DNA of 64,000 nucleotides, taken from Eumeta japonica. Lineage: Eukaryota > Arthropoda > Insecta > Lepidoptera > Psychidae. This document shows, one piece after another, positions 23,665-34,769 of the stretch. The translations under genes were made by a program, and so were the position numbers. The DNA lies in assembly GCA_005406025.1 (NCBI GenBank), contig BGZK01000854.1, positions 1 to 64,000 of the forward strand, read 5' to 3'. How positions within the stretch are numbered: the stretch's first letter is position 1; every line of letters starts with the position of its first letter. The notes under the pieces are model-generated. The model saw nothing but the letters and a program-made list of their open reading frames with translations, ran no database searches and was not told the origin of the DNA.

Positions 23665-25850
23665 AAAGATGTACACAAATACGCTCAGCGTCATGTGACG
23701 GAATAACGTTAGAGGCAGTCACTCGACACGCGTTCTCGAGAATTTTGGAGAATGAATATCGCTAGGCCGTTTGCAAACGACGCGCCTCGCCTTGTTGCGG
23801 ATTATGTTTGGTGCTGTCATTTTTATTAACGAGAAAATAAATCAACACAGTTTGACAATATATTGACCTATTTTATTGATTATTGATGCTCACCAACCCT
23901 GTAATGGGAAATAATATTCACTAATCAATATTTAATTGACGCAGTTCTCATATGTATACAATAATAATTAGTTTTATCATGTACCTCGCCTACTAGTACC
24001 ACGGTACTACATTAAATAGCATGACAACAATATAATTGCTTAGAAATTCTATTAGATGGCGCTATAAACGACGTCTAGAAAAAAAAAATCTTTTGGAACG
24101 AAGTTCCTTACAGCGGGCTTGGAGGAGATAGGGATTTTGCTGCGCAACCGAACTCAAAAAATGTGATAGTAAAACCGTAAGAAAAAGTCCGTGGAATAAA
24201 ACCGTTAAATGAGACGTGCGCAGGCGCGACATTCGTATACACAAGCGAGTAGTGTATAATACCTTTCTCTTCTCCTCTTTCTTTCGTTCTCTCATTCTCT
24301 CTATTACCACTCCACCCAAATGAATAGTATATACTCATGAATTCATGGACAAGCACGTGGCTAATATTCACATTATAGATACATTTTACTCGTGAGTAGT
24401 CACGTTTATTTTCATATAATTTCAAATCGTCAAAACAATAATAAATATAGTAACAATGGCAAGTGAACTAACAAGTGACTTGAATGCAATTGACAGTGAT
24501 AATAGTGGGAAATTATTCTATTTCTATGTAATTTTGTGTTGTCAAACAAAATAAAGAGATATATTTTGTTATTTTAGTTGATAATTTGAATTAGATTTTT
24601 TATTTTACGTAATTTATGTTATTTCCTAAAATACTGAATTTCCTAAATACTTTCCTGTACTTAAATAAAACTAATCAGCAAAATTTAAGAAAAAATCAAG
24701 AAAACCTACATAAAATTGAGCACAATTTTTTTTTGCAAATTGTGTCGATTCTACATTAGCCGAAGGAACTTCGTTCCTACCTGGTGTCCCACGACACCAC
24801 TCGTTTTTTTATTCACGAAAAACACTTATGTAGATAAACTTAAAAAGTAAATCATTATCAAAGTCCAAATATTCGTCAATTTCGTCAGGGCTGTTTCCGA
24901 GATATCAATTTATAAATTTATATACATAAGAATTGCTCGTTTAAAATAGCTGTTTAAATCATTTTTATACATCCACTGTAAGGAAACGTCGGTGTCCAAA
25001 TCCGATTTATATTGGTCCAGTGTTTTTTTTTTGTTATTAAGTTTTCAGCTAAGCGAGTCACAAAGCATTTTAAATACGGAAGACGAGACGTCCTCTTAGT
25101 TTCTAAATTATCGCCACTTTCAAATTCGCGGTTCGAAACTTCTATTGACGTCCACAATCAGATATCTATTTTTGTATAGTTTTAAATTAACGAATGCCCT
25201 TCATTATCTCTTGCCAGCATGATGATTTTTTTCTGCGTGTATTCAAATGTGCATAAAATCACAACAACCTATAACCCACGAACAGAAGATCGGCTTTCTG
25301 CGCTTGCATACGCCGATACATACACCCTTTTCTGTTTTCTTACATATGTTGCGACGCCTCGCAACAGCTTTTGCTTAAAAGCTGCTGCCTTCTTTTAGGT
25401 TTCACGGGTCGCTTATTGGCCGTATAGAGAAAGCAGTGATGGCGGGCTTTAAAAAGAGACTGGAAAAATAAACGATGATAGAATCCACGCTAGCTTTTCT
25501 TTTAATTCATTGTCTCTAGGGAACTGTCTCCTCGAGATTGCTCAACCTTAATATGGACTGAGCTCGCAGTTACGAAATTCTATTCCTTTTTATTTTCTTT
25601 AAAGGTTTCTTGAGAGGCTTTTTAATTTATCACTTAGTACAAAAATGTAAACCGACTACAATAAAATGTATTAAAATGCCTCTTAACCCTTAATTTTTGT
25701 TATTTCTTACCCACCCACTAACGTTTCAAATCAGTAAAAGACGTTGTCAGAAAGCGTCAAATTCGAAACCTTTATTTAAGTGTAATAATGAAAATTCGTC
25801 AATTTTGGAAGTGAGCCTATATACATATAACGAGGTCAAAAAATGAAAGA
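23665..25850. other. AT-rich non-coding DNA
   Basis: Overlapping short frames at 24062-24425 sit in a sequence of mixed composition with no recognisable domain. No complete transposon was found. A single 'tagatggcgctata' at 24054 resembles the 48-bp repeat unit seen near 63.5 kb. Confidence 0.45.
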
Positions 25851-25854
25851 ATCT

Positions 25855-26090
25855 TTCATGATCACGTCGACGCGGGCGCAGCCTCGATCAAACGTTATAG
25901 CGAAAAATAAATCCAATGAAAAATATTTCACTCGTAAGGCACCGAGGGACTTTATAAACCTAGAGCGGTCCGGCGAGCGAGCGTGTTTGCTTTGAAAACG
26001 CGATCCGGGAAGTTCGTTTCCCGAAGTATTGGAAAAGCGTTTTAAATCTTCCCAAGAAGCGCGCGGCGAAAGGACGGGTAAAGTTTCTGT
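25855..26090. promoter_or_regulatory. CpG-rich patch with TATA-like motif (possible promoter)
   Basis: A CpG-rich block follows AT-rich DNA. It contains 'gggactttataaacctag' (TATA-like, about 25950-25967) followed by 'gcggtccggcgagcgagcg', and an imperfect dyad 'cgggaagttcgtttcccg' near 26008. No reading frame or splice site follows, so promoter is only a possibility. Confidence 0.25.
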
Positions 26091-26094
26091 TGTT

Positions 26095-28425
26095 CGAGAC
26101 CAATCTTATAATTGCCCTTTCTGTTGTATACTTGTATATAATATCAATATCGGTCTCATTATTGTTTCAAGATCTTCTAGGCGTATTATTATCGCTTTAT
26201 GAAGCCTATACACTTATGTATATTGTGAAGTTAATGTAATTTTATCAAATTGAATTGATATTAATCCTTTAAAGGCTTTTAAAGTAAACACTCCGACGGC
26301 AGTGCCAAAGAGTAAAAGATTTAATTGAAATAATTAAAATTTGCAATCTTTGAATAAAAGTCTTCTGTATTAAATAACGATCATTAAAGTATTATTTTCT
26401 TAGTTTTACTGAAATACACAGACCGACTTTGCATGTTCAAAGTAATCAATGTCATGAATTATTACTGACGGAATCCCTAGAAGTATGGTTTTTAATTTAG
26501 TTTCGATAAATCGGTTTCCACTTATCGATAAATACTCATAGCCCGATTTGTTTACAAGACCCTTTGCACATTGATGTGCATTTTTAAACCTCGATACAGA
26601 ATAAGTGTAATAAAATTAAAAAAAAAAACCTTTATGGGCATAAAAGAAAGAGAAATAATGAGAAATACTCGGTAAGGGGGCGAGAGACCTCTCTCTCGTG
26701 AAAGGGCGAAAATTAGAAAGAGTGCGAGGTGCCGAACGGATCAGAGAGGGAGTCAGAGACATATAGAGAGAATGGTAGAGATAGAAGATTAGGTTTAGGT
26801 TCGATACTTTAACAAAGATCAAAATCTCGATCAAGTTCCTATATCTAGACAGACGCAACTGTAGGGCAAATATGATAGTACATAAGTTAAGCGGTATTGC
26901 GCTCGTGTTTGCTATCCTCATACAAATACGGAAGGTACCTTTTACAATGAAATGTTTCAATAAGTATCTGTACTCGTATGGATATTTAGGATAGTTAAGT
27001 GACGAATAATAATGAAAAATACAAAACAATTTAAGCAAAGCACTTTAAAGGAATGTACTGTAATCTGGAATAAATCAATATTCCTTTGATGGAACTTGGT
27101 ACCGTACCTGTCTGTATTTGAAACAGCTCGGAGAAAGCATTCATCTCGATCGTATTGATATTTGCTTTTGACTCGCTCTAGTAACTCTATGGCTTAGGAG
27201 AGAACAAACACTAATCGGCTTCATTTTAGTAATACTAATGCGGGATCGTTTGGATGTATCTTTGTCACGGATAATCTCATGTAGTACCAAATTAATTTTG
27301 AGGCTTCCTAGAAAAGGTAGCTCGATTAGATTATATGTATACTACGGTACATATACAAAAATTTTGACAGGAGCTTTCTCGTGTTAGTCTTAACGGAAAA
27401 TCATCAACTTTAACACCGATTTCAGGGTTCTAAAGTCTTTAATCGTCATGGGCAAGGTTTAAGTTAAATTATATGTCTATTTCAACAGCAGCAGATAGTG
27501 TATTTTAAGTTATTTCGAAGTAGTAAAAAATAAATCTGCTTACGTATTGGCCTATTACTATGTTGAACCATCAGACCAAGCATTTTATGGAATCGGTTCA
27601 CTAAAGTCGTCAAAGTATCAATTTAATACCACCTCCTTTCTGTACCTTCGTACTGTATTAATGAATTACTTCTAATTTTTTTCGTTTTATTTTGAAGTTC
27701 CGACAAAAAAATTTACTCAAGAAATATATGGCATTCGTTTTAGCCAAAATGTCATGTTAAACAGATGTCAAAAAGTGAATGAAAACTGAATTATATTCAT
27801 TCATTCCATTACATACATACAAGCTAATAAAAGAGTTATTTAAAAGTCAGTTTGGTACTTAACGCACCCGGCTATGACCCAAGAAATGCTATAACAAACT
27901 CAACGATTGGCATCAACGCTTGGCATTTTTTTTTAAACTAATATGCAGATTCATATTATTAAAAAAATATAATTTGATCTATTTGTAAAGGTGTAAAACA
28001 AGCGTAGAACTAGAGTGGGGATTTTGTGTGGATGATACACTTTCTTCTATACTTTACCAAATAAAATTGAATATCTACAAAAACATTATAAATTAATAAT
28101 ATCAATCTTCTGCTTTTTTTCCTTCATAAAAATTCAAAATACTTAATTCGTAATTTTATTGAACCACAAATAAGAAGTTCTAAACTTGTTATATGTGAAT
28201 TCATTATTTTTCTCTTTTTAGTTACATTTTCTTCTCTATGACAACACAGGAAAACAGCATGTCTATTGCATGAAATTTTTTACATGAACCTGAATTGTTT
28301 TTCCACACTAATTTCAAAAACATATGCAGTTTTTAAATAACAGCTGTAATTTTGCCCCTATGAAGTTACAGGGTTTTTCAATAAAAATGCACATAGTTTA
28401 AGTTAAAAAAAAAATTAAATGTATT
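26095..28425. other. AT-rich non-coding DNA
   Basis: The longest frame is 140 codons on the minus strand at 26616-27038. It begins in an AG-rich low-complexity stretch and shows no recognisable domain or start context, so I do not call it a gene. Confidence 0.45.
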
Positions 28426-28880
28426 TATTCTGAAGTAAATTTCATCACGTTATTTATATCATCTTGATTTAGTGACCGGGGATAACCGAAGCTATCAAAA
28501 TCACCGTTGCCGCTACTGCCATCACTGTCGGCATGTTGACTGTATTCAACAGAACCTTCCGAAGATTAAGTTAAATTTTAAGTTGGGATATGTCCATATC
28601 GAACAATTTCTATTGTTTAATCCTATGATTTTCGTAACACAGAAATAACAGGCACATGATGATTGGATGGCTCACACCAGATTATTGGAGATTTATAATT
28701 AAAAAAGGGTATTTTTTTATTTTCCCATAATCGCAAAGACTCTACACAATTTTTACATACCAAACTAGGTATCCACGGCTTAGCAGTCGTCGGTAATGGG
28801 AACCCAAAATAGTCCAAGTATGCTTTTTTTCTCGAAGTCACGAAAATATTCAAACAGAATTTTTAACATATATTCTCCAG
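28425..28880 (-). pseudogene. Broken copy of a multicopy arthropod orphan gene
   Basis: On the minus strand three pieces join in order. First, SRKKAYLDYFGFPLPTTAKP, with LVCKNCVESLRLWENKK and IIWCEPSNHH (about 28640-28853). Next, in another frame, CYFCVTKIIGLNNRNCSIWTYPNL (28570-28645, quoted in part). Last, an acidic/serine tail DSDGSSGNGDFDSFGYPRSL followed by NQDDINNVMKFTSE and a stop at 28430. I recall a family repeated many times in arthropod genomes with the pattern 'KAYLAYFG...W.PH.VC..C...LR.W...W.EP.NH..DCYFC', which this fits, including the paired C..C motifs. Two frameshifts make it non-functional. Function of the family is unknown to me; it may be transposon-derived. No accession is claimed. 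Confidence 0.6.
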
Positions 28881-29197
28881 AAATAACACAAAACAATCAG
28901 GACTGCTTAAACACGACCTCCTTGAGGAAGACAATGAAATTTATAAATTATCGACTACTTATGCAAATTCAAGCCGGCACCTGTATCGCACTAACCATGG
29001 CCGCTATAAAAAATCTGAAGGTAGATTCGAAATCAGCGCACCCAAATTAGTAGACAACAGTAGAAAAATCTCATGCAATAAAGAAAGTTCAATTTTATTT
29101 TTCTGTGTAATCATTATTCGTAAAATCATTTTTTAATCTAAGTAGATTTAAATTTTGTATTCTTATAAAAAACAAGATAAAAAGTAACTAATAAAAA

Positions 29198-29906
29198 AAC
29201 GGACAAGAGCATTTTGGATCATGCTCATTATAGGGTTTCAAAGCTGTTACTACAAATACACTATTGTTGAAAAAACTAGTTTGTTACAATTTTTCCATAC
29301 GGAATAGGTATAAGCACTTTGATTGCCTATAACCAGAGAAACAAGTAGATATGTCGACTATTACTCTTAAAAGCACCAGCAAAAGAGCGTATCTTCGTGG
29401 CACTTACGTCTTTTATTGAGAAACGCAGTTTTCGAAAATAACTCAAAACGGTATATCTGATCATATTCTGAATAATTTTCTTTGAAAGTCTTAAGCATTA
29501 CGTTTGTAATTTTTCAAATTGATGAACTTACAGTTCATAAAATAAAGGTTGAGAATACAATTTATGCTACTTTCGGAGCGATTGTTTTGAAAATATTCAC
29601 TAAATTATAAAGAGTTGCTTAGAAACATTAAAATGTTTTTAAAAGTTTTGTCGGACTATTTGCCAGACGTTGATCTTTTCTGAAAACATTTTTGTGTAGC
29701 TTCTGCTACGTGGAGTGCCCCTTAGATATATTTATTTACATTATTTAACTACTAAACTAAGTAGCGGCTTATACAAGACACCTACAGTATAAACTTCGTC
29801 AATATACGTCTCGTAATTTTTGAATGAAATGCCTGTGACATTCGGACGGACGGACATGACGAAATTACAAGGGTTCCGTTCTTGCCATTTTAACTCGGAA
29901 CCCTAA
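29198..29906 (+). mobile_element. GGGTTCCG terminal-inverted-repeat element, near full length
   Basis: It starts 'ggacaagagcattttggatc' followed by 'atgctcattatagggtttc' and ends 'gacgaaattacaagggttcc' followed by 'cggaaccctaaaag'. The interior shares 'caccagcaaaagagcgtatc' and 'gcggcttatacaagacacct' with other copies. There is no coding capacity, so it is non-autonomous. The terminal inverted repeats are partly eroded here. The superfamily is not assignable from this window. Confidence 0.65.
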
Positions 29907-30054
29907 AAGAAATAAAAGTTTTCGTTCTTACAAATAGTCCTAAATCGAAACCCATAGAGGAATCAATTTAGAACATTGCATTCTCTTTATACTGGTATTA
30001 GATGAAAATTTAACATTCCAAATCAAATAACTGGAAATACAACGCTATGGGTTT

Positions 30055-30240
30055 ACAACACTCGAGCTTCCGCCGCTGGACGCGCGCCCCGGCACGTAAA
30101 GCTCGCGGCGATAAAGTCTCGGCGTATATAGGGGCGTTTTATACCGCCGGGAAGGCGCTCGGCGGCCGGCGGCGGACTTGATGCTCGCTCGAGTGTCCCT
30201 TACTGTAAATTAACCCCCGGATTTAGTGTTGCCATTCGGA
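30055..30240 (+). promoter_or_regulatory. CpG island with TATA box (possible promoter)
   Basis: A sharply bounded CpG-rich island with 'ggcgtatataggggcg' (TATATA at 30125-30130) and GC-rich sequence 'ggcgctcggcggccggcggc' about 30 bases later, where a start site would fall on the plus strand. AT-rich DNA resumes after 'ttactgtaaattaaccc'. The layout resembles a core promoter, but no coding exon could be linked to it. Confidence 0.35.
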
Positions 30241-30244
30241 ATAA

Positions 30245-31235
30245 AGATTAATTCGTATTTATTCCTACAAATGAGAACGTCGTGCCGACTGAATTGCAAG
30301 ATGAGTATTTAGTTCGTATAAAAAATTCTTATAAAACTTATAAAACATTGCTATAAATCTTCAAAATGATTTTTTGCTCGATGTTCAACTATTGATTATT
30401 TTCTCAAAAAATAGGTTGATACCCCTATATGAAGGTCGATTCGATATAATGCTAACTTTCAAATTCTAAAATATAGAAATCTGTTGCAGAATCAACCCCA
30501 CTCCACCCACGATACATAAACAATCATACTTTAAATGCTAAGTAGAACTTTTTAGGGTCTCAAATTCAATATTTAAAATTAACAAAAATATCGTTTTTCC
30601 AAAACTGGACTGAAATTCGTTTGGAATAAAATCAGGACAGTCTTACCAACCATAAAGCCAAATAATACCAGCAGAGTTTTTTTTATCTATTTTTATAAAG
30701 ATCCCGTGAATGTTTCACCGCCCACCGTCGTTTCTCTTCGGCAGAAAAGGGACGACTTGTGTCCGATAGCTTTTCGATTTTCGTTTCCAGCAGTTTCGGT
30801 GTTTTTTTTTTATTATTCGGTTGTTATTGCACAAGGTAAGAGTAACGTTCGTCGACTAAGCCCATAAGTCTCATACGATCACAATCTCTAGGACGTGCCA
30901 AGTTTTGGGGGACCTATTACGGCAGGAAATCTGTCTGGATTTTATTGCGGCTGTCGCGTTCGTTCGAGATAAAGTTCGAAAAATATTAAGTTTACCGAAC
31001 AGAAATGTGCGTGTATAACAAACGTTGTTACATGTGAGATGACCGACGATTTTAACATAATCGCTTATTATTGCAAAAAAAGATAATAAAAGGAATTGCA
31101 AAAAAAAAAAGTAATTAATTGTTAAATCGTCTGCGATAACTTAATTTATTGCTAATGTCATTTAAAATATTTTAATGGTTCAAGATTTCATTAATTGTCG
31201 GCGATGTCGCAGATCACAAGAAACTGTTCCGATTC
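30245..31235. other. AT-rich non-coding DNA
   Basis: A 76-codon minus-strand frame at 30871-31101 has no recognisable motif. Nothing else identified. Confidence 0.5.
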
Positions 31236-31237
31236 TA

Positions 31238-31312
31238 GAAACGTACACACGCATGTGAGCGGGTGTGCGTTTGCGCGTGTGTGAGCGTACATGCGCGCAT
31301 GCGTGAAGTTAC
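31238..31312. repeat. Alternating purine-pyrimidine tract
   Basis: The sequence is dominated by imperfect GT/AC and GC steps ('gtgcgtttgcgcgtgtgtga', 'acatgcgcgcatgcgtga'), the composition that favours Z-DNA. It is flanked by AT-rich DNA. Confidence 0.6.
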
Positions 31313-31884
31313 CTCTTCTAAGTTAGTAGCAATAATCATATACGAAGAAGATGGAAACTCTAATTTCGTATTTAATTAAAACAGTCTAGACGTTACGTAC
31401 ACATCACCGTTAACGTTTAATATTCTGTAAACTTTATGCGCCCAAGGCCGCAATTTTTTTTTAGTAGTTAAACAGGAAAGTTGTAAAAAAAAAACACTAA
31501 TCGACTGAATCTTCAACACAATAATTTATTATTTAATTGTTGGTCGCCGCGACGAGAACGATAAACAACATACGTTTGGGATTTTCAGTACACAATTGGG
31601 CAAAGGTAATGGCGTTACTTTAGCCAGAGCCAGACACACAGTTTGGGAGACACCAAATGACATAAGTAACAAACTTGTTTAGTACTATCGTAACAACGGG
31701 CAATCCTCATGTATATTCAACAGCAATTGTCTTATTAACTATATATCAGTATAAATAGTTATAAACTTAATACAATTGTAATAATACGGTTTCCATAGGC
31801 TCATGTACATTACACCATCATTAATATTTAAATTTTATTATAGTAATTCGATCAGTTCGGCGAAAGCGTCACAGGGCGCGTTAA

Positions 31885-31939
31885 CGACGTCAATTAAGGG
31901 CTCGGCTCCCGCTTCGAATGGATTTGGCGAATGACGTCG
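31885..31939. promoter_or_regulatory. Pair of inverted CRE-like sites
   Basis: CGACGTCA at 31885-31892 and TGACGTCG at 31932-31939 are exact reverse complements, each one base from the CREB/ATF consensus TGACGTCA. They lie 40 bases apart in a small CpG-rich patch (31855-31945). A chance occurrence is quite possible. Confidence 0.3.
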
Positions 31940-31944
31940 GATAA

Positions 31945-34560
31945 TATGTTTCGGAGATGGACTATTTAATTGACCAAATAATTATGTAACGAAATTGTAA
32001 TTCATTACGAAATCCCTCCCACGAACAGACGAAAGTAAATCGAAAATATACATTTTGCAAATAATCTGAACACTCGGCTGCCATTTATCGAGCTCTATGG
32101 AAAACTTAACTTCGAGTTGCGGCTATCTTATTTTAATGTGACAATATTTTGTCAAATTAACGTTCTCATGATTAGGTCCATGTATAGTATAATTTGCATC
32201 TAACGTTAAATGCGTATAGACATACTAACTTGGGACGTCTCGTTACCGCGTCATATCGAACGTCTAAGCGGTGACAATGTATTAACACGAAGCAGAATTG
32301 GTTTTCTATCAACACATTTTGCTGCTTTATACTACACCTACAAGGAAAATTAAAGGTAAATCGTTTTAGTTACTTTTTAAAATGTTATTAAACGCATGTT
32401 TTAACAATACACGGATCCCTAATACTCATGTTATATTTTTGCGCTTTTACACGAAAAATGACATGTAGTCGTTTTTTAAAAAGTTGGAAAATTTTATTCG
32501 ACTTCCTTTTGTAGAAATTCTTTATGTGGTTCATATGGTATTTATCTCGTTATTTCTAGATCGGTAATTTTCAGCAGCATTTTTGTTTTAATTCTAATGG
32601 CGTCATAAAATCTTCAGTAGAACTACTATATGAAGTATTAAAATTTCATATTTAAAAGTAAAAAAAAAATTCATAATAATTTTATAATTACATAAGTGTA
32701 ATTAAAAAATAAACAAAATGTACAATCAAAATTACGTAAATAAGAAATTATTGTCATATTCACTTAAAACAATTTTCATTGAGAGATACTCGCTTTTTTT
32801 TTATATATAACACGTATGAATGTATAGAAAAAACACGCATTCACGCCGTTTTCCTAAATTTGGAAATAAAAATCTCTATGAGTTTGGCGTTGGATTAGAT
32901 TATCTATTGTCGTTATTAAATGAAAAACATAATACTTTAAATGAATTTACATACATGTTTTCGTCCGCGTGTACGTATGATGGAAATGCATTATAAATTC
33001 CTTTTTCATCTCACATTTAAACAAAGATTATCAACACTAATTAAGACATAATACTTACACTTATTAACTAGTTCTTAAAACTTACATAAGCATTACACAT
33101 GTAAACTCAAACACAAACTAAACATAATACAGAAAGTGCTAGGCACCACAATTGTTTGAAAGGGTGTGGAGGCGAAACATTTCACGAACAATTAACCAGT
33201 TATGTGAACGTGTTCGTAGTTTATTGTTAATTTGGGTGGCGTTATTATAGATCTATAGATCATATAGATCTATATGTAGCAAAGTTCATGCCTTAATGCC
33301 ATGTATATGATGCTTTCAACCTTATTTGCATTAGTTTACTTATTTACCCGATTGTTTGCAAACTATGTAAGCTCCTCGAACACTCTACTCAGGCATCTAC
33401 AAGGGTTGGCGTTCCGCGTATGTTAAATAAATCCATAAAATACATAAATGTATTTATTTTATGAATATCACGCGTAAAACTAAAAGCGTGCAACCATATA
33501 AAATAATTTAAATTTTAAGTACATTTTATTATTTTTTTAATCCTAAACTATTCTAATATTATACATTTAGGATGAAATTAACAAAAAAAATCTTTCAGTG
33601 TAGATAACGTGGAGTAAGAAATAAATAATAGAAAATAAGAAGAAACATAAAACCGTTAAAAAATTGTTGCAATTCTATTTGTACAACAAGGGTTGTCATA
33701 ATATTTTGTTGAAATTGAATTGTCGTGGAGTTACATATAAAATAATTCTGTAAAATGAAATACTTCAATTGGCACATAAGCCCGTAAAGGGCAATTGTAC
33801 TCGTCAAAATCTCGAAACGAAGCTCTAATAAATTTACAATTTTATCTTTTTAAAATTTAATTTCATAACTCATTGATATTGAGCATTAATTCTTATAGAG
33901 CATAAGTTGAAATTGACAAAAACGTGTGTGTGTGTGTGTGTGTTAACGTCATATTCATTGATCTTTAAAGTAATTTCGAGCAGATCAATAAGGTTTTTTT
34001 TCAATTTCAGTCATTGAATTGATTTTTGTGTACAACTTTAATGGCAAACTCAATAATCTGTAAGAAACTTATGGCATATATGCATAGACTGGCTCACATA
34101 TGACTTTCCAACGCTTTTCATCAACCCAAACGGAAACTAGGAATGGTTAATTTACCATTAATTAACTTAATATGAATATAAGAAATATTCATATTTAGAA
34201 ATATCCTAATATGAATATTTCTTATATTGATATTAGGAATATCATTGATTTTCATGAATAATTAAAGGTTTTTTTGCGCATATACAGCATGCAATATCAT
34301 AGATGCACTGCAAGGCTTCAGTTAGCACGTTATCTTCTTTCAATTCTATTTCGTAGAGAAAAGTGTAAATTCAGATTGTAAATTGAACGAACTTCTCTGT
34401 CCTGTGGTATGAAAACAGCTTATATGTTGGCAGCACCGCCCTACACATAATCGCCACAGGACGGACATCACGCAATGAGAAGACAATTAAAATACATACA
34501 GACCCCACTGAAATTTATAATCTAAATTAATATCTACGAATATTGCCAGATTCATAGAAG
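31945..34560. other. AT-rich non-coding DNA with small repeats
   Basis: It includes a (GT)10 microsatellite at 33924-33943, an AGATCT-rich palindromic stretch at 33248-33275, and a 33-base near-palindrome at 34205-34237 ('cctaatatgaatat' paired with its reverse complement, one mismatch). No gene recognised. Confidence 0.55.
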
Positions 34561-34576
34561 TTACAGTGCATTGTCA

Positions 34577-34715
34577 CAGAGCAACTACAAACCACGGAGG
34601 AACTTAGACGCCGGGGCGCCGTACAATGTTGGATCCGAATTACGCTGGCCAAAGGATACCTACTTCGACAGGGCTGACACTGAAAATAAAAGCAAACAAT
34701 GTTGTATTTTTATTA
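34577..34715 (+). other. Coding-like fragment, unidentified
   Basis: A GC-richer block reads openly as SNYKPRRNLDAGAPYNVGSE then LRWPKDTYFDRADTENKSK and runs on into AT-rich sequence before a stop at 34768. There is no ATG start in the frame and no clear splice donor, so it could be a decayed exon or transposon piece. An acceptor-like 'gttacag' lies just upstream at 34560. I cannot name a family. Confidence 0.25.
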
Positions 34716-34769
34716 AAATTCGCTCACTACATACTTGGGAATATTTGTTTATAATTTTCCTTGCGTAAA

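Noticed and set aside
25125..25145. B-box-like 'cgcggttcgaaact'
   Set aside because: No matching A box at the right distance and no acceptor stem, so not a tRNA gene.
26616..27038. 140-codon minus-strand frame
   Set aside because: It runs through AG-rich low-complexity sequence, and no domain, signal or splice context is visible.
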